Below are positions 53,584 through 63,146 of a stretch of 64,000 nt of DNA, one piece after another. Position 1 is the stretch's first letter; each line of letters starts with the position of its first letter. The translations under genes and the position numbers were made by a program. The notes below the pieces were generated by a model that made no database searches, had not been told where the DNA came from, and saw nothing but the letters and a program-made list of their open reading frames with translations. This DNA comes from Candidatus Sodalis pierantonius str. SOPE (GTDB taxonomy: Bacteria > Pseudomonadota > Gammaproteobacteria > Enterobacterales > Enterobacteriaceae): positions 1,302,001-1,366,000 of the forward strand of contig NZ_CP006568.1 of the NCBI RefSeq assembly GCF_000517405.1. The letters are read 5' to 3'.

Positions 53584-54684
53584 ATGAAATGGCTGGATCA
53601 TGAAGCGATTGATTACATCAGTTACGGCGCCGCTATCCTTGCCAGCGGCGGTGGAGGCGATCCCTATATCGGTAAAATCATGGCTCAGCGGGCAATTGCC
53701 GAGTATGGGCCTATTCGATTATTAACGTTAGATGAGCTTCAGCCGGAAGAATTGCTGCTGGCGACGGGCATGATAGGTTCGCCGGCCGTGATGATGGAAA
53801 AGTTGCCAAACGGTCAGGAATCCCTGACGGCCTGCCGAATTATCGCTCAGCATATGGGCCGCTCTTTATCCGCTATTTACCCGATTGAGACCGGCGGCAT
53901 CAATTCGCTGTTACCGCTGGCCTCGGCCTGTATTCTCGGGCTACCCGTCATGGACGTCGACGCCATGGGCCGGGCTTTTCCCGAGTTTCAAATGACCACC
54001 TTCTATCTGGACGGCCTCAATGCGTCGCCGTTTGCCGTCGTGGATGAGCATGCTAACACCGTGCTGGTGGAGGCTGAAGACAGCATGAAGGCGGAGCAAT
54101 TGGCCCGCGCGGTCACGGTGAAGATGGGCGGTGCCGCAACCTTCGCCGGTTATCCGGTTACGGTCGGCCAAGCGCACGCCTCGGGGATTGCGGGGACGCT
54201 GGGGCTGATGTGGCGCATCGGCCGAGAAGTTCAGCAAGCGCGCGCCGCGCGCCGCAACGTTATCCATACCCTCACGGCGCTGCTGCACGGCGTCGTGCTG
54301 TTTCGCGGTAAAGCGAATCGGGTAAACCAGCGTAGCGAAGGCGGTTTCAATCACGGCACCGCCTGTTTTGTCGGGGTGGACAACGATAGCGGCGGCCGCT
54401 TTGACGTGCTTTTTCAGAACGAATATTTGCTGGCACGCCGAGACGATCGGCCGCTGTGCATGACGCCGGATCTGATTATTCTGCTCGATGAGGAAACGGG
54501 GCTGCCGATTCTGGGCGAAAGGCTTTGTTACGGGATGCGCGTGGTGGCGCTGGGCGTTCCCGCCCATGAAAAATGGCGCACGTCGCGGGGAATCGAGGTA
54601 TGCGGACCGCGTTATTTTCATTATCAAAATGACTATACGCCGGTGGAGACGCTGACGGCCCGGTGCAAGGAGGAAAGCGCATGA
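53584..54684 (+). CDS. DUF917-family protein
   Basis: 366 residues with the N-terminal ILASGGGGDPYIGK motif and conserved GLPVMDVDAMGRAFPE and ETGGINSL segments, typical of DUF917 (hydantoinase-associated) proteins. GGGAGGTGGTGAG precedes ATG 53584. Its last bases overlap the next gene (ATGA), so the two form an operon. The reaction is unknown; family members lie beside hydantoinase/oxoprolinase-type genes and probably act on cyclic imides or related amides. Intact. Confidence 0.88.
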   Translation: MKWLDHEAIDYISYGAAILASGGGGDPYIGKIMAQRAIAEYGPIRLLTLDELQPEELLLATGMIGSPAVMMEKLPNGQESLTACRIIAQHMGRSLSAIYPIETGGINSLLPLASACILGLPVMDVDAMGRAFPEFQMTTFYLDGLNASPFAVVDEHANTVLVEAEDSMKAEQLARAVTVKMGGAATFAGYPVTVGQAHASGIAGTLGLMWRIGREVQQARAARRNVIHTLTALLHGVVLFRGKANRVNQRSEGGFNHGTACFVGVDNDSGGRFDVLFQNEYLLARRDDRPLCMTPDLIILLDEETGLPILGERLCYGMRVVALGVPAHEKWRTSRGIEVCGPRYFHYQNDYTPVETLTARCKEESA

Positions 54685-56243
54685 ATATATCTTTGGGGAT
54701 CGATGTCGGCGGCACCCATACGGATGCGGTGCTGCTGGATGCGCGGCAAAGGATTATCGCCCATACTAAACAGCCCACCAGCGTTGACGTTATGCAAGGG
54801 ATAGGTCAGGCGTTGGCGGCCCTGCTGGCTTTGGTCAACATGGACCGCGGCGACATACGCCGGGCGATGCTCGGCACGACCCATTGCACCAATGCCATCG
54901 TTGAGCGTAAAGGTTTACAGCCGGTGGCGCATTTCCGCCTCGGCGCACCGGCCTCGCTGGCGGTGCCGCCGTTAAGCGATATGCCGGCCGACTTCCGCGC
55001 GCGTTTGCCGGTACGGCTGTTTACCCTTGCCGGCGGCTATCATTACAACGGCGATATATTATCAGCCCTGGATGAATCCGCCCTGCGTCAACAGTTGCAG
55101 GCGGTCAAAGGGGCGGTGCGCGCGGTCTCGGTCTGCGGTATTTTTTCACCGGTGGTGGCCGAGCAAGAGCAGCGGGTCGCGGCCCTGGCGCGTGAGATCC
55201 TGGGGGCAAATACGCCGATCTCCCTGTCATCGGAAATCGGTTCCATTGGCCTTTTGGAGCGGGAGAACGCCACGGTGCTGAATGCGGCGTTGTGCGGGAT
55301 TGCGCATACTCTCACCGAGGGTTTTCGTCAGACGCTGGTGCGGCAGGGGATCATTGCCGAACTGTTTTTCGGTCAGAATGACGGTACGTTAATGCCGCTG
55401 CATCAGGAGCGGACTTTCCCGATCCTGACTATCGCCTCCGGACCCACAAATAGCCTGCGAGGCGCGGCCCGGCTATCGAGTCTGCAACAGGCGCTGGTGG
55501 TCGATGTGGGCGGCACGACCACGGACGTCGGCGTTTTGTGCGGCGGATTTCCCCGCCAGTCGGCGATGGAGGCTGAGATAGGAGGAGTACGTACTAACTT
55601 CCGCATGCCGGATATCGCATCTATCGGCCTCGGGGGCGGCTCTGTGGTCATTGTGGACGCGGACGGCGACATCAGCGTCGGGCCGGAGAGCGTGGGTTAT
55701 GCCTTGCCGCCGCGGTCGCTGGTCTTTGGCGGCGACACCCTAACGGTGACAGATATCGCGGTGGCCCGTGGCTGGGCGGACATTGGCAACGCCGGGCGGG
55801 TCGCGCATCTGTGCCCGTCAATGGTGGCCCGGGTGGCGGAGCATTATGTGGCGATGGTGGAAAAATGCCTTGCGCGTATGAATACCAGTCAGCATGACAT
55901 GCCCGTCATCCTGGTGGGGGGCGGTGCGGCATTGCTTCCCATGCATCTCAAAGGAGCCTCTGAGGTGATACGTCCGCCCCACGCCGGCGTCGCCAACGCC
56001 ACCGGTGTGGCTATTGCCCAGATCAGCGGTAGCGTGGATCCCATTGTTTTACCGGGCGATGAGTCGCTGGAGTCGTGCCTGCGGCGGGCGGAACATCAGG
56101 CGCGAGAGGCGGCCATCGCCGCCGGCGCGCTGCCGGAGACGGTGGATATTATCGAGCTGGATTCGCTGCCGCTGGGTTATATGCCCGCAAATGCGATTAG
56201 GATTCGGGCCCGGGCGGTGGGCACGCTTGCCCCCGTACGTTAG
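54681..56243 (+). CDS. Hydantoinase/oxoprolinase-family ATPase
   Basis: 520 residues. Two ASKHA-type phosphate-binding motifs are visible: GIDVGGTHTDAVLLD at the N-terminus and VVDVGGTTTDVGVL near 275. GGGSVV and LVGGGAALLP follow. It is one polypeptide shorter than HyuA/oxoprolinase proteins and pairs with DUF917. ATG 54681 overlaps the DUF917 stop and has AAGGAGGAAAGC upstream. Substrate not deducible; ring-opening of a cyclic amide is the family expectation. Intact. Confidence 0.88.
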   Translation: MNISLGIDVGGTHTDAVLLDARQRIIAHTKQPTSVDVMQGIGQALAALLALVNMDRGDIRRAMLGTTHCTNAIVERKGLQPVAHFRLGAPASLAVPPLSDMPADFRARLPVRLFTLAGGYHYNGDILSALDESALRQQLQAVKGAVRAVSVCGIFSPVVAEQEQRVAALAREILGANTPISLSSEIGSIGLLERENATVLNAALCGIAHTLTEGFRQTLVRQGIIAELFFGQNDGTLMPLHQERTFPILTIASGPTNSLRGAARLSSLQQALVVDVGGTTTDVGVLCGGFPRQSAMEAEIGGVRTNFRMPDIASIGLGGGSVVIVDADGDISVGPESVGYALPPRSLVFGGDTLTVTDIAVARGWADIGNAGRVAHLCPSMVARVAEHYVAMVEKCLARMNTSQHDMPVILVGGGAALLPMHLKGASEVIRPPHAGVANATGVAIAQISGSVDPIVLPGDESLESCLRRAEHQAREAAIAAGALPETVDIIELDSLPLGYMPANAIRIRARAVGTLAPVR

Positions 56244-56365
56244 TCGCGGTCCGCGGAAGGAACCCGTCGTGGCGCTTTTTGCTAAAAGGTGGTCAAATCC
56301 GCTAAGTCGCTTCAATGTCTTTTACCCGCTAATCAGCAAAAACAGCCGTTTAGGGGGATGCCAAC

Positions 56366-56383
56366 TTGGCATGGTTCTTGTAA
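56366..56383 (+). promoter_or_regulatory. Sigma-54 promoter of pspG
   Basis: TTGGCATGGTTCTTGTAA fits the -24 GG / -12 TTGT pattern with correct spacing. It lies about 70 bases upstream of pspG, where E. coli has a PspF-dependent sigma-54 promoter. Confidence 0.8.
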
Positions 56384-56449
56384 TACATCTAGAGAGCTAA
56401 AATTTACCGTCGCGGCGAGCGCTATCACGCCCAATAAGGAGCCACCCCT

Positions 56450-56680
56450 ATGCTGGAATTATTTTTTGTCATTGATTTTTTTCTCATGCTGTTGTTGACC
56501 GGTATCTCGGTGTTGGGCGTGCTGGAGGTGGGGTCTCTGGCGATGCTATTTGCCGGGCTGTTCGTTACGGCGGTCAAATTGCTGCCGTGGCTGTTGGTCG
56601 CGCTGGCGGCGGCGTGGCTATGGCGTGCGATAAAAAAACCGTCGCCCCCGCGCTCGCGGTTTGATTCCCGCCTGCGCTAG
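56450..56680 (+). CDS. pspG: Phage shock protein G
   Basis: 76 residues, inner-membrane protein with two hydrophobic helices (about 3-25 and 28-60, LLPWLLVALAAAWLW) and a basic tail. MLELFFVIDFFLMLLLTG matches PspG. It is expressed from a sigma-54 promoter under PspF in the envelope-stress response. Position between dusA and qorA as in E. coli, although two regulators and two enzymes have been added in between. A few residues shorter than E. coli in the middle; otherwise intact. Confidence 0.88.
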   Translation: MLELFFVIDFFLMLLLTGISVLGVLEVGSLAMLFAGLFVTAVKLLPWLLVALAAAWLWRAIKKPSPPRSRFDSRLR

Positions 56681-56892
56681 GTCTTCGGTGCGAAAATGGG
56701 GGATGGATCACAGCTTTGAGTTTTACTCCCCGGGGCGATATTTTTTTTAGAAGGCGGCTGCTAGGATAAAACCGCTTTAGACTCATTGATTTCATCATTG
56801 CCGGGCAATAATAGCGGCGGCAACTCGCATGGCCCGGCAAATTCTGTTCTGCCCCTACATTTTTACAGTGTGTTATGTCATAGCGTTACGTG

Positions 56893-56923
56893 ACGGGCTT
56901 CCCTTGGGAAGCCCGTTGTTTTT
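56893..56923 (+). terminator. pspG terminator
   Basis: ACGGGCTTC (56893-56901) pairs with GAAGCCCGT (56908-56916), followed by TGTTTTT. It lies between pspG and the convergent qorA. Confidence 0.85.
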
Positions 56924-56984
56924 ACGGCCAGAGTGACGCTGGGGCAGGCAAAAGGGTCTTCGCGGGCCAGGCGGCAGTCTGCCG

Positions 56985-57968
56985 TTACGGGATAAGCAGT
57001 AGCGACCCGTTGGTTTGCCGGCTCTCAATCGCCTGATGCGCCCGCTGCACCTCGGCCAGCGGAAATTTTTGCTGGTCGGGCACGTCGACTTTGATCACCC
57101 CGCTGGCAATCATGCTGAACAGTTCATCGGCGGCGTGCTTAAGGCTTGCGGCATCGGTGATATAGCCGTTGATCGAGGGGCGTGTGACGTACAGTGAACC
57201 CTTCTGATTCAAGATCCCCAGATTGACGCCGGTAACCGGTCCCGAGGAGTTGCCGAAGCTGACCATCAATCCGCGGCGGCGTAGGCAGTCGAGGGAGGCT
57301 TCCCAGGTGTTTTTGCCGACCGAATCGTACACCACGTTAACCTTGTTACCGTGGGTCAATGCCGCCACGCGCTCAGGCACATTTTCCTCGCGGTAATTTA
57401 TTGTTTCCCAGGCGCCCGCCCGTTTCGCCAACGCCGCTTTTTCCGCGCTACCGACGGTGCCGATCATTTTCGCGCCCAGCGCTTTCGACCACTGGCAGGC
57501 GATGCGCCCGACGCCGCCGGCTGCCGCATGGAACAAAAAGATCTCATTCGGCTTGATTTCGTAAGTCTGGCGCAGCAGATAAAACACCGTCAGGCCCTTC
57601 AAAAAAGCGGCCGCGGCCTGTTCAAACGAGATGGCCGAGGGTAACAAGGCCAGTTTTTCCGCCGGCACATTATGCACCGTGGCGTAGGCGCCCTGCGGGG
57701 ACTGGGCGTACACCACCCGGTCGCCGGTGTTAAACTCCTCGACGCCGGGGCCGACCTTGCTCACTACCCCGGCCGCTTCCGTGCCAAGGCCCGAGGGCAG
57801 CGATCGCGTGGGGTAGAGGCCGGAACGGACATAGGTGTCGATATAATTGATGCCGATGGCTTTATTCTCTATCTGTACCTCGCCCGGACCGGGATCCACG
57901 GGCGTGAAATCCACATATTCCATCACTTCCGGTCCGCCGTGGGCGGCAAACTGTATACGCTTAGCCAT
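56985..57968 (-). CDS. qorA: Quinone oxidoreductase QorA
   Basis: NADPH-dependent zeta-crystallin-type quinone reductase. ATG 57968 gives 327 residues, equal to E. coli, with GGAGGAAGAGTG upstream. The medium-chain reductase fold has the NADPH motif FHAAAGGVGRIACQ near 150 and lacks zinc cysteines. A longer in-frame reading upstream is not conserved. Divergent from dnaB. Intact. Confidence 0.95.
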   Translation of the reverse strand: MAKRIQFAAHGGPEVMEYVDFTPVDPGPGEVQIENKAIGINYIDTYVRSGLYPTRSLPSGLGTEAAGVVSKVGPGVEEFNTGDRVVYAQSPQGAYATVHNVPAEKLALLPSAISFEQAAAAFLKGLTVFYLLRQTYEIKPNEIFLFHAAAGGVGRIACQWSKALGAKMIGTVGSAEKAALAKRAGAWETINYREENVPERVAALTHGNKVNVVYDSVGKNTWEASLDCLRRRGLMVSFGNSSGPVTGVNLGILNQKGSLYVTRPSINGYITDAASLKHAADELFSMIASGVIKVDVPDQQKFPLAEVQRAHQAIESRQTNGSLLLIP

Positions 57969-58105
57969 CACTCTTCCTCCAATTAAGATATCTTTAATAA
58001 CCATAAGCCTTGCGGCGTGGTTTGCAAAGCGCATAGGATCTCGATCCGAGAGAGGATACAATGCGCCTTTATCCAAGGACTTCTTGATAGGTAAAGTACC
58101 CTTTC

Positions 58106-59512
58106 ATGTCAGAAAAAAAACCGTCTAACAAAGCAAATTTTCCCCGCGACCGTCAGGTTGAAGGTCTGAAGATGCCGCCCCATTCGCTGGAAGCAGAGCA
58201 GTCGGTGCTGGGCGGTTTGATGCTGGATAACGAACGCTGGGACAACGTCGCCGAACGGGTGACCGGCAACGATTTTTTTAACCGCCCGCACCGTCTTATC
58301 TTCAACGAGATGCAGCGTCTGTTGGAGCTGGGCAAGCCTATCGATCTGATCACGCTTTCGGAATCTCTCGAACAAAAAGGGGAATTGGACGCCGTTGGCG
58401 GGTTCGCCTATCTGGCGGAGCTCTCGAAAAATACCCCCAGCGCCGCGAATATTTCCGCTTATGCCGATATTGTGCGCGAACGGGCCATGGTGCGGGAAAT
58501 GATCGCCGTCGCCCATGAGATCGCTGATGCCGGTTACGATCCCCAGGGACGTAGCAGCGAGGATCTGCTGGATCTGGCGGAGTCGCGGGTCTTCCAAATA
58601 GCCGAGAACCGCGCCAGTAAAGATGAAGGCCCGAAGAGCATCGACCGTATTCTTGAAGATACGGTGGCGCGCATCGAACAGCTTTACCAGAAGCCGCACG
58701 ACGGCGTCACCGGCGTTTCTAGCGGCTATTTGGACCTGGATAAAAAGACCGCCGGCCTGCAAAAGTCGGATTTGATCATTGTCGCCGCGCGCCCGTCCAT
58801 GGGGAAAACCACCTTTGCCATGAACCTGTGCGAAAACGCCGCCATGACCGAGGACAAACCGGTGTTGATCTTTAGCCTGGAGATGCCCGGCGAGCAGATC
58901 ATGATGCGTATGCTGGCGTCGCTATCGCGCGTCGATCAAACCCGGATTCGTACCGGCCAGCTGGACGATGAGGATTGGGCGCGCATTTCCAGCACCATGG
59001 GGATCCTGCTGGAAAAACGCAACATGTATATCGATGACTCATCAGGGTTGACCCCGACAGAAGTGCGATCGCGCGCGCGGCGGGTATTTCGCGAACACGA
59101 TGGCCTGAGTCTGATTATGATCGACTATCTCCAACTGATGCGTGTACCGTCGCTGTCCGATAACCGTACCCTGGAAATCGCGGAAATCTCCCGGTCGTTG
59201 AAGGCGCTGGCTAAAGAGCTGCAGGTGCCGGTGGTAGCGCTGTCGCAGCTGAACCGAAGCTTGGAACAACGTGCCGATAAGCGCCCCGTCAACTCCGATT
59301 TACGTGAGTCCGGTTCAATCGAGCAGGATGCCGACCTGATTATGTTTATCTACCGCGATGAGGTCTATCACGAGAATAGCGATATGAAGGGGATTGCTGA
59401 AATTATTCTCGGTAAGCAGCGTAACGGCCCTATCGGCACCGTGCGGCTAACCTTCAACGGACAATGGTCACGATTCGACAATTATGCCGGCCCGCAATAT
59501 GACGATGAGTGA
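58106..59512 (+). CDS. dnaB: Replicative DNA helicase DnaB
   Basis: Hexameric 5'-3' helicase of the replication fork. 468 residues: N-terminal domain (about 20-170, PHSLEAEQSVLGGLMLD), linker, then RecA-like domain with Walker A ARPSMGKTT (K234), Walker B IMIDYLQLM and the arginine-finger region NSDLRESGSIEQDAD. It ends GPQYDDE. In E. coli alr and tyrB follow; here alr is missing. Intact. Confidence 0.97.
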   Translation: MSEKKPSNKANFPRDRQVEGLKMPPHSLEAEQSVLGGLMLDNERWDNVAERVTGNDFFNRPHRLIFNEMQRLLELGKPIDLITLSESLEQKGELDAVGGFAYLAELSKNTPSAANISAYADIVRERAMVREMIAVAHEIADAGYDPQGRSSEDLLDLAESRVFQIAENRASKDEGPKSIDRILEDTVARIEQLYQKPHDGVTGVSSGYLDLDKKTAGLQKSDLIIVAARPSMGKTTFAMNLCENAAMTEDKPVLIFSLEMPGEQIMMRMLASLSRVDQTRIRTGQLDDEDWARISSTMGILLEKRNMYIDDSSGLTPTEVRSRARRVFREHDGLSLIMIDYLQLMRVPSLSDNRTLEIAEISRSLKALAKELQVPVVALSQLNRSLEQRADKRPVNSDLRESGSIEQDADLIMFIYRDEVYHENSDMKGIAEIILGKQRNGPIGTVRLTFNGQWSRFDNYAGPQYDDE

Positions 59513-60818
59513 TGCCCCTCGGCGCATTTTTTTTCTCATCGCGCTCCCATTTTTGACGCTTTTTGTTAACTTAATCGCCACTCAATTCGCTTTATTTGAT
59601 ATTGTGAGCAGTGGGTGCAACGTTGCACCCACTCATCCAGGAGAGCTGCACCGTGTTCCAAAATGTTGATGCTTATGCGGGAGACCTCATCCTTACGCTG
59701 ATGGAAACCTATAAACAGGATCCGCGCCCTGATAGGGTTAATCTAAGCATCGGCCTTTATTACAATTATTACAACGAACTGGCGATTATCCCGCAACTGC
59801 GGGCGGTGGCCGAGGCACAGGTCATGCTGCTCGCCCGCCCGGCGCTAAGCTCATCCTCCTATTTGCCGATGGAAGGGTTGTCAACCTACCGCAGCGCCAC
59901 CCAGGCGCTGCTGTTCGGGGAGGACCGTCCGATGCGCAACGCGCAGCGGATCGCCACGATTCAGACCGTGGGCGGGTCAGGGGCACTGAAAGTCGGCGCG
60001 GATTTTCTGAAGTGTTACTTTCCCGATTCCCAGGTCTGGGTCAGCAGACCAACGTGGGAAAACCACGTGGCCATTTTCACCGGCGCCGGATTCCAGGCTA
60101 ATCGTTATCCTTATTTCGACGGTGAGAAACTGGGCGTCAATTTTGACGCGATGCTGGCCTGTTTTCAGCAATTGCCGCAGCGGAGCATTGTGCTGCTGCA
60201 TCCGTGCTGCCATAACCCGACCGGCTCGGACCTGACCCGGTCCGAATGGGATCGAATCATTGAGGTGGTGGCGGAACGTCAGCTCATTCCTTTCCTGGAT
60301 ATCGCCTACCAAGGGTTCGGCGACGGGTTGGAGGAAGATGCTTATGCGGTGCGCGAAATGGCGCGTCTGGGGTTGCCTTGCCTAGTAAGCCACTCTTTCT
60401 CCAAAATTTTCTCCCTTTATCGTGAACGGGTGGGCGCGCTGTCGATTGTGTGCGATAGCGCGAACGAAGCCGAGCGCGTGCTGGGCCAATTAAAGGCGAC
60501 CGTGCGCCGCAACTACTCCAGTCCGCCGAACTTTGGCGCTCAAGTGGTGGCGCAGGTGCTGAACGAACCGGCACTCAATGCTCTGTGGCGTAAGGAGGTG
60601 GCGGCGATGCGCCTGCGTATTCTGGCAATGCGCCAGAGCCTGGTGGCGGCGTTAAAGGTCGCGCTACCCGAACATCAATTCGAGTATTTGCTGCGTCAGA
60701 AGGGCATGTTCAGCTATACCGGCCTCAGTTCGGCCCAGGTGGCGCATTTGCGCGAAGTGTACGGCGTCTATCTGATCGACAGCGGCCAGATGTGTCTGGC
60801 CGGGCTGAATACCGCTAA

Positions 60819-62133
60819 GAGCCTGTTTAGAAATTTGTGTATTTGCTTGATTTTGATATGTTCAATCCAACATCAAAAACAGGTTAATTTATGGACGAAA
60901 AACAGTTGCAGGCTCTGGCTAACGAACTGGCCAAAAATCTCAAAACCCCTGAAGATCTCAGTCACTTCGATCGGCTGCTGAAAAAAATCAGCGTCGAAGC
61001 AGCTCTCAATGCCGAAATGACCCATCACCTCGGCTACGATAAAAATCAGCCTAAACCGGGGACCAACGCCCGCAACGGCTATTCCACAAAAACCGTTACC
61101 ACTGGCGATGGCCCGCTGGCGCTGCGTACTCCGCGCGATCGTGACGGTTCCTTTGAACCGCAACTGGTGAAGAAGAACCAGACCCGGATTACCGGGATGG
61201 ATAACCAGATTTTATCGTTGTACGCTAAAGGGATGACCACTCGCGAGATCGCCGCCGCGTTCAAAGAGCTGTATGACGCCGATGTCTCGCCGGCGCTGGT
61301 CTCAAAGGTCACCGATGCGGTCATGGAGCAGGTTGTCGAATGGCAAAACCGGCCTCTGGATGCAGTCTATCCCATTGTTTATCTTGACTGTATCGTTCTA
61401 AAAGTCCGGCAAGACAGCCGCATCATCAACAAATCTGTGTTCCTGGCGCTGGGCATCAACATCGAAGGCCAGAAAGAGTTGCTAGGTATGTGGCTGGCCG
61501 AAAATGAAGGCGCAAAATTCTGGCTGAACGTGCTGACAGAGCTGAAAAACCGCGGCTTGAACGAGATCCTTATCGCCTGCGTAGACGAGCTGAAAGGTTT
61601 CCCTGACGCTATTAACGCGGTGTATCCGGAGGCGCGGCTCCAGCTGTGTATCGTGCATATGGTGCGCAACAGCCTGCGGTTCGTCTCCTGGAAGGACTAC
61701 AAGGCCGTCACCCGCGACCTGAAAGCTATCTATCAGGCCCCTACGGAAGAAGCCGACTTGCAGGCGCTGGAAGCGTTCTCCAGTGCCTGGGACATCCGCT
61801 ACCCGCAAATAAGTCGAAGCTGGCAGGCAAACTGGGCCAATCTGGCCACGTTCTTTGCCTACCCAACGAACATCCGCAAGGTGATCTACACGACCAACGC
61901 CATCGAGTCGTTAAACAGCGTGATCCGGCATGCCATCAAAAAACGCAAGGTGTTCCCGACCGACGACGCAGTGAAAAAGGTGGTGTGGCTGGCGATACAG
62001 GCGGCCTCACAGAAATGGACAATGCCTTTGAGGGACTGGCGCACGGCAATGAGCCGCTTTATTATCGAGTTCGGTGACCGCCTGGACGGTCACTTCTGAG
62101 AAAAGGCATTTACACAGAATCCAGTACGGGCTC
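60819..62133 (+). mobile_element. IS256-family element, copy 3
   Basis: 1315 bp with ends GAGCCTGTTTAG and CAGTACGGGCTC. Perfect 8-bp duplication ACCGCTAA (60811-60818 and 62134-62141). Confidence 0.96.
60891..62099 (+). CDS. IS256-family transposase
   Basis: 402 residues, open, but with several substitutions not seen in the other copies (ACVDELKGF for ACVDGLKGF, TNIRKVIY, DWRTAMSRF). Some are near the catalytic Asp, so its activity is less certain. Confidence 0.92.
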   Translation: MDEKQLQALANELAKNLKTPEDLSHFDRLLKKISVEAALNAEMTHHLGYDKNQPKPGTNARNGYSTKTVTTGDGPLALRTPRDRDGSFEPQLVKKNQTRITGMDNQILSLYAKGMTTREIAAAFKELYDADVSPALVSKVTDAVMEQVVEWQNRPLDAVYPIVYLDCIVLKVRQDSRIINKSVFLALGINIEGQKELLGMWLAENEGAKFWLNVLTELKNRGLNEILIACVDELKGFPDAINAVYPEARLQLCIVHMVRNSLRFVSWKDYKAVTRDLKAIYQAPTEEADLQALEAFSSAWDIRYPQISRSWQANWANLATFFAYPTNIRKVIYTTNAIESLNSVIRHAIKKRKVFPTDDAVKKVVWLAIQAASQKWTMPLRDWRTAMSRFIIEFGDRLDGHF

Positions 62134-62246
62134 ACCGCTAACGTCGGCAAAGTGGCCCAAGCCTTCACGGCCGTGCAGTAGGCGCGAGCGATTTTCCCCT
62201 GCTCCTGTGTAGCCACTATACTGAGTGGTAAAAAGGAGCAGGTATT

Positions 62247-62663
62247 ATGTGGTACCAACAAACCCTGACCTTGAAAGCCCAACCGCGCGGCTTTCATCTG
62301 GTCACCGATGAAATCGTTTCCCAATTGACGTCGTTGAGCGCTGTCCGTAGCGGGCTGCTTCATTTATTGCTGCAACATACTTCCGCTTCCCTGACGCTAA
62401 ATGAAAATTGCGATCCTACCGTCAGAACCGACATGGAAAACCATTTTTTACGTCAGATCCCGGAATCGGCCCCCTACCAGCACGATTATGAAGGGGCGGA
62501 TGACATGCCGGCACATATCAAATCTTCTCTGCTTGGCACCTCACTGTTATTGCCCGTCGGTCATGGCACGCTGTTGTTGGGCACTTGGCAGGGAATTTGG
62601 CTGGGTGAGCATCGTAATTGCGGCGGCCGCCGCCGTATCGTCGCCACATTGCAGGGGGAATAA
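62247..62663 (+). CDS. yjbQ: YjbQ (UPF0047)
   Basis: 138 residues, the exact E. coli length, with LLHLLLQHTSASLTLNENCD, HDYEGADDMPAHIKSSLLG and GTWQGIWLGEHR. Family members have weak thiamin phosphate synthase activity; the physiological role is unclear. AAAAAGGAGCAGGTATT precedes ATG 62247. Follows the old tyrB end by 65 bases. Intact. Confidence 0.95.
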   Translation: MWYQQTLTLKAQPRGFHLVTDEIVSQLTSLSAVRSGLLHLLLQHTSASLTLNENCDPTVRTDMENHFLRQIPESAPYQHDYEGADDMPAHIKSSLLGTSLLLPVGHGTLLLGTWQGIWLGEHRNCGGRRRIVATLQGE

Positions 62664-62666
62664 TTT

Positions 62667-63020
62667 ATGGATCAATCGACGCTGTTGAGTTATTGCATGA
62701 CAAAACCGGGCGCGGTACAGAGCGTACGCCAGGAGTGGCAGGCAAACCAGATTAAAGTCGGAGAGGTGATGTTTGCTATGACCCATACCGTGGACGGCAG
62801 ACCGGCGGTATCGCTGAAAAGCAGCGCCGAAATGGCTTAGGCATTACGCAGCGCGTTTAATGCGGCGGTGCCGGGCGAGCGGCTGAATAAAGCCCACTGG
62901 AGCACGCTGTTTCTTGACGGTGATATACCTGATTCACAGTTTTATCACCTGGTGGATGCTTCCTGACAATGGGCGGTAGCGGGCCTGCCGGAAGCGACGC
63001 GCCAAACGCTGAATATCTGA
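62667..63020 (+). pseudogene. yjbR: yjbR, broken by two stop codons
   Basis: In one frame: MDQSTLLSYCMTKPGAVQSV, then IKVGEVMFAM, TAG at codon 58 (62838-62840), LNKAHWSTLFLDGDIPDSQF, TGA at codon 100 (62964-62966) and a final TGA at 63018-63020. Its 117 codons match the 118-residue E. coli YjbR, a MmcQ-type DNA-binding-fold protein. It starts 3 bases after yjbQ, as an operon. No frameshift; inactivated by point mutations. Confidence 0.9.
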
Positions 63021-63146
63021 CGCGGCGCTGCCTGTTCGCAGCGGAATACCCGCGCGCCGTGACGTGCGATGACACCTGCGTGCCGTGAGGCATAGCGGCG
63101 GCCTGGCACGGTATTAACAAAAAGACGCCTTTAAACTTTTAGGCAC

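Larger units (their letters stand above)
59653..62181 (+). pseudogene. tyrB: tyrB, aromatic aminotransferase, split by IS256
   Basis: TyrB transaminates tyrosine, phenylalanine and leucine precursors with PLP. GTG 59653 with AGGAGAGC upstream starts VFQNVDAYAGDLILTLMET. The PLP Lys is at about 251 in SHSFSKIFSLY. After CLAGLNTA, IS256 copy 3 (60819-62133) interrupts codon 389. The original end (NVGKVAQAFTAVQ, TAG 62179-62181) lies beyond it, and the 8-bp duplication ACCGCTAA flanks the element. The reading continues 54 codons into the IS (KSLFRNLCICLILICS onward), so a full-core protein with a foreign tail could still be made. Function uncertain. Confidence 0.92.
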
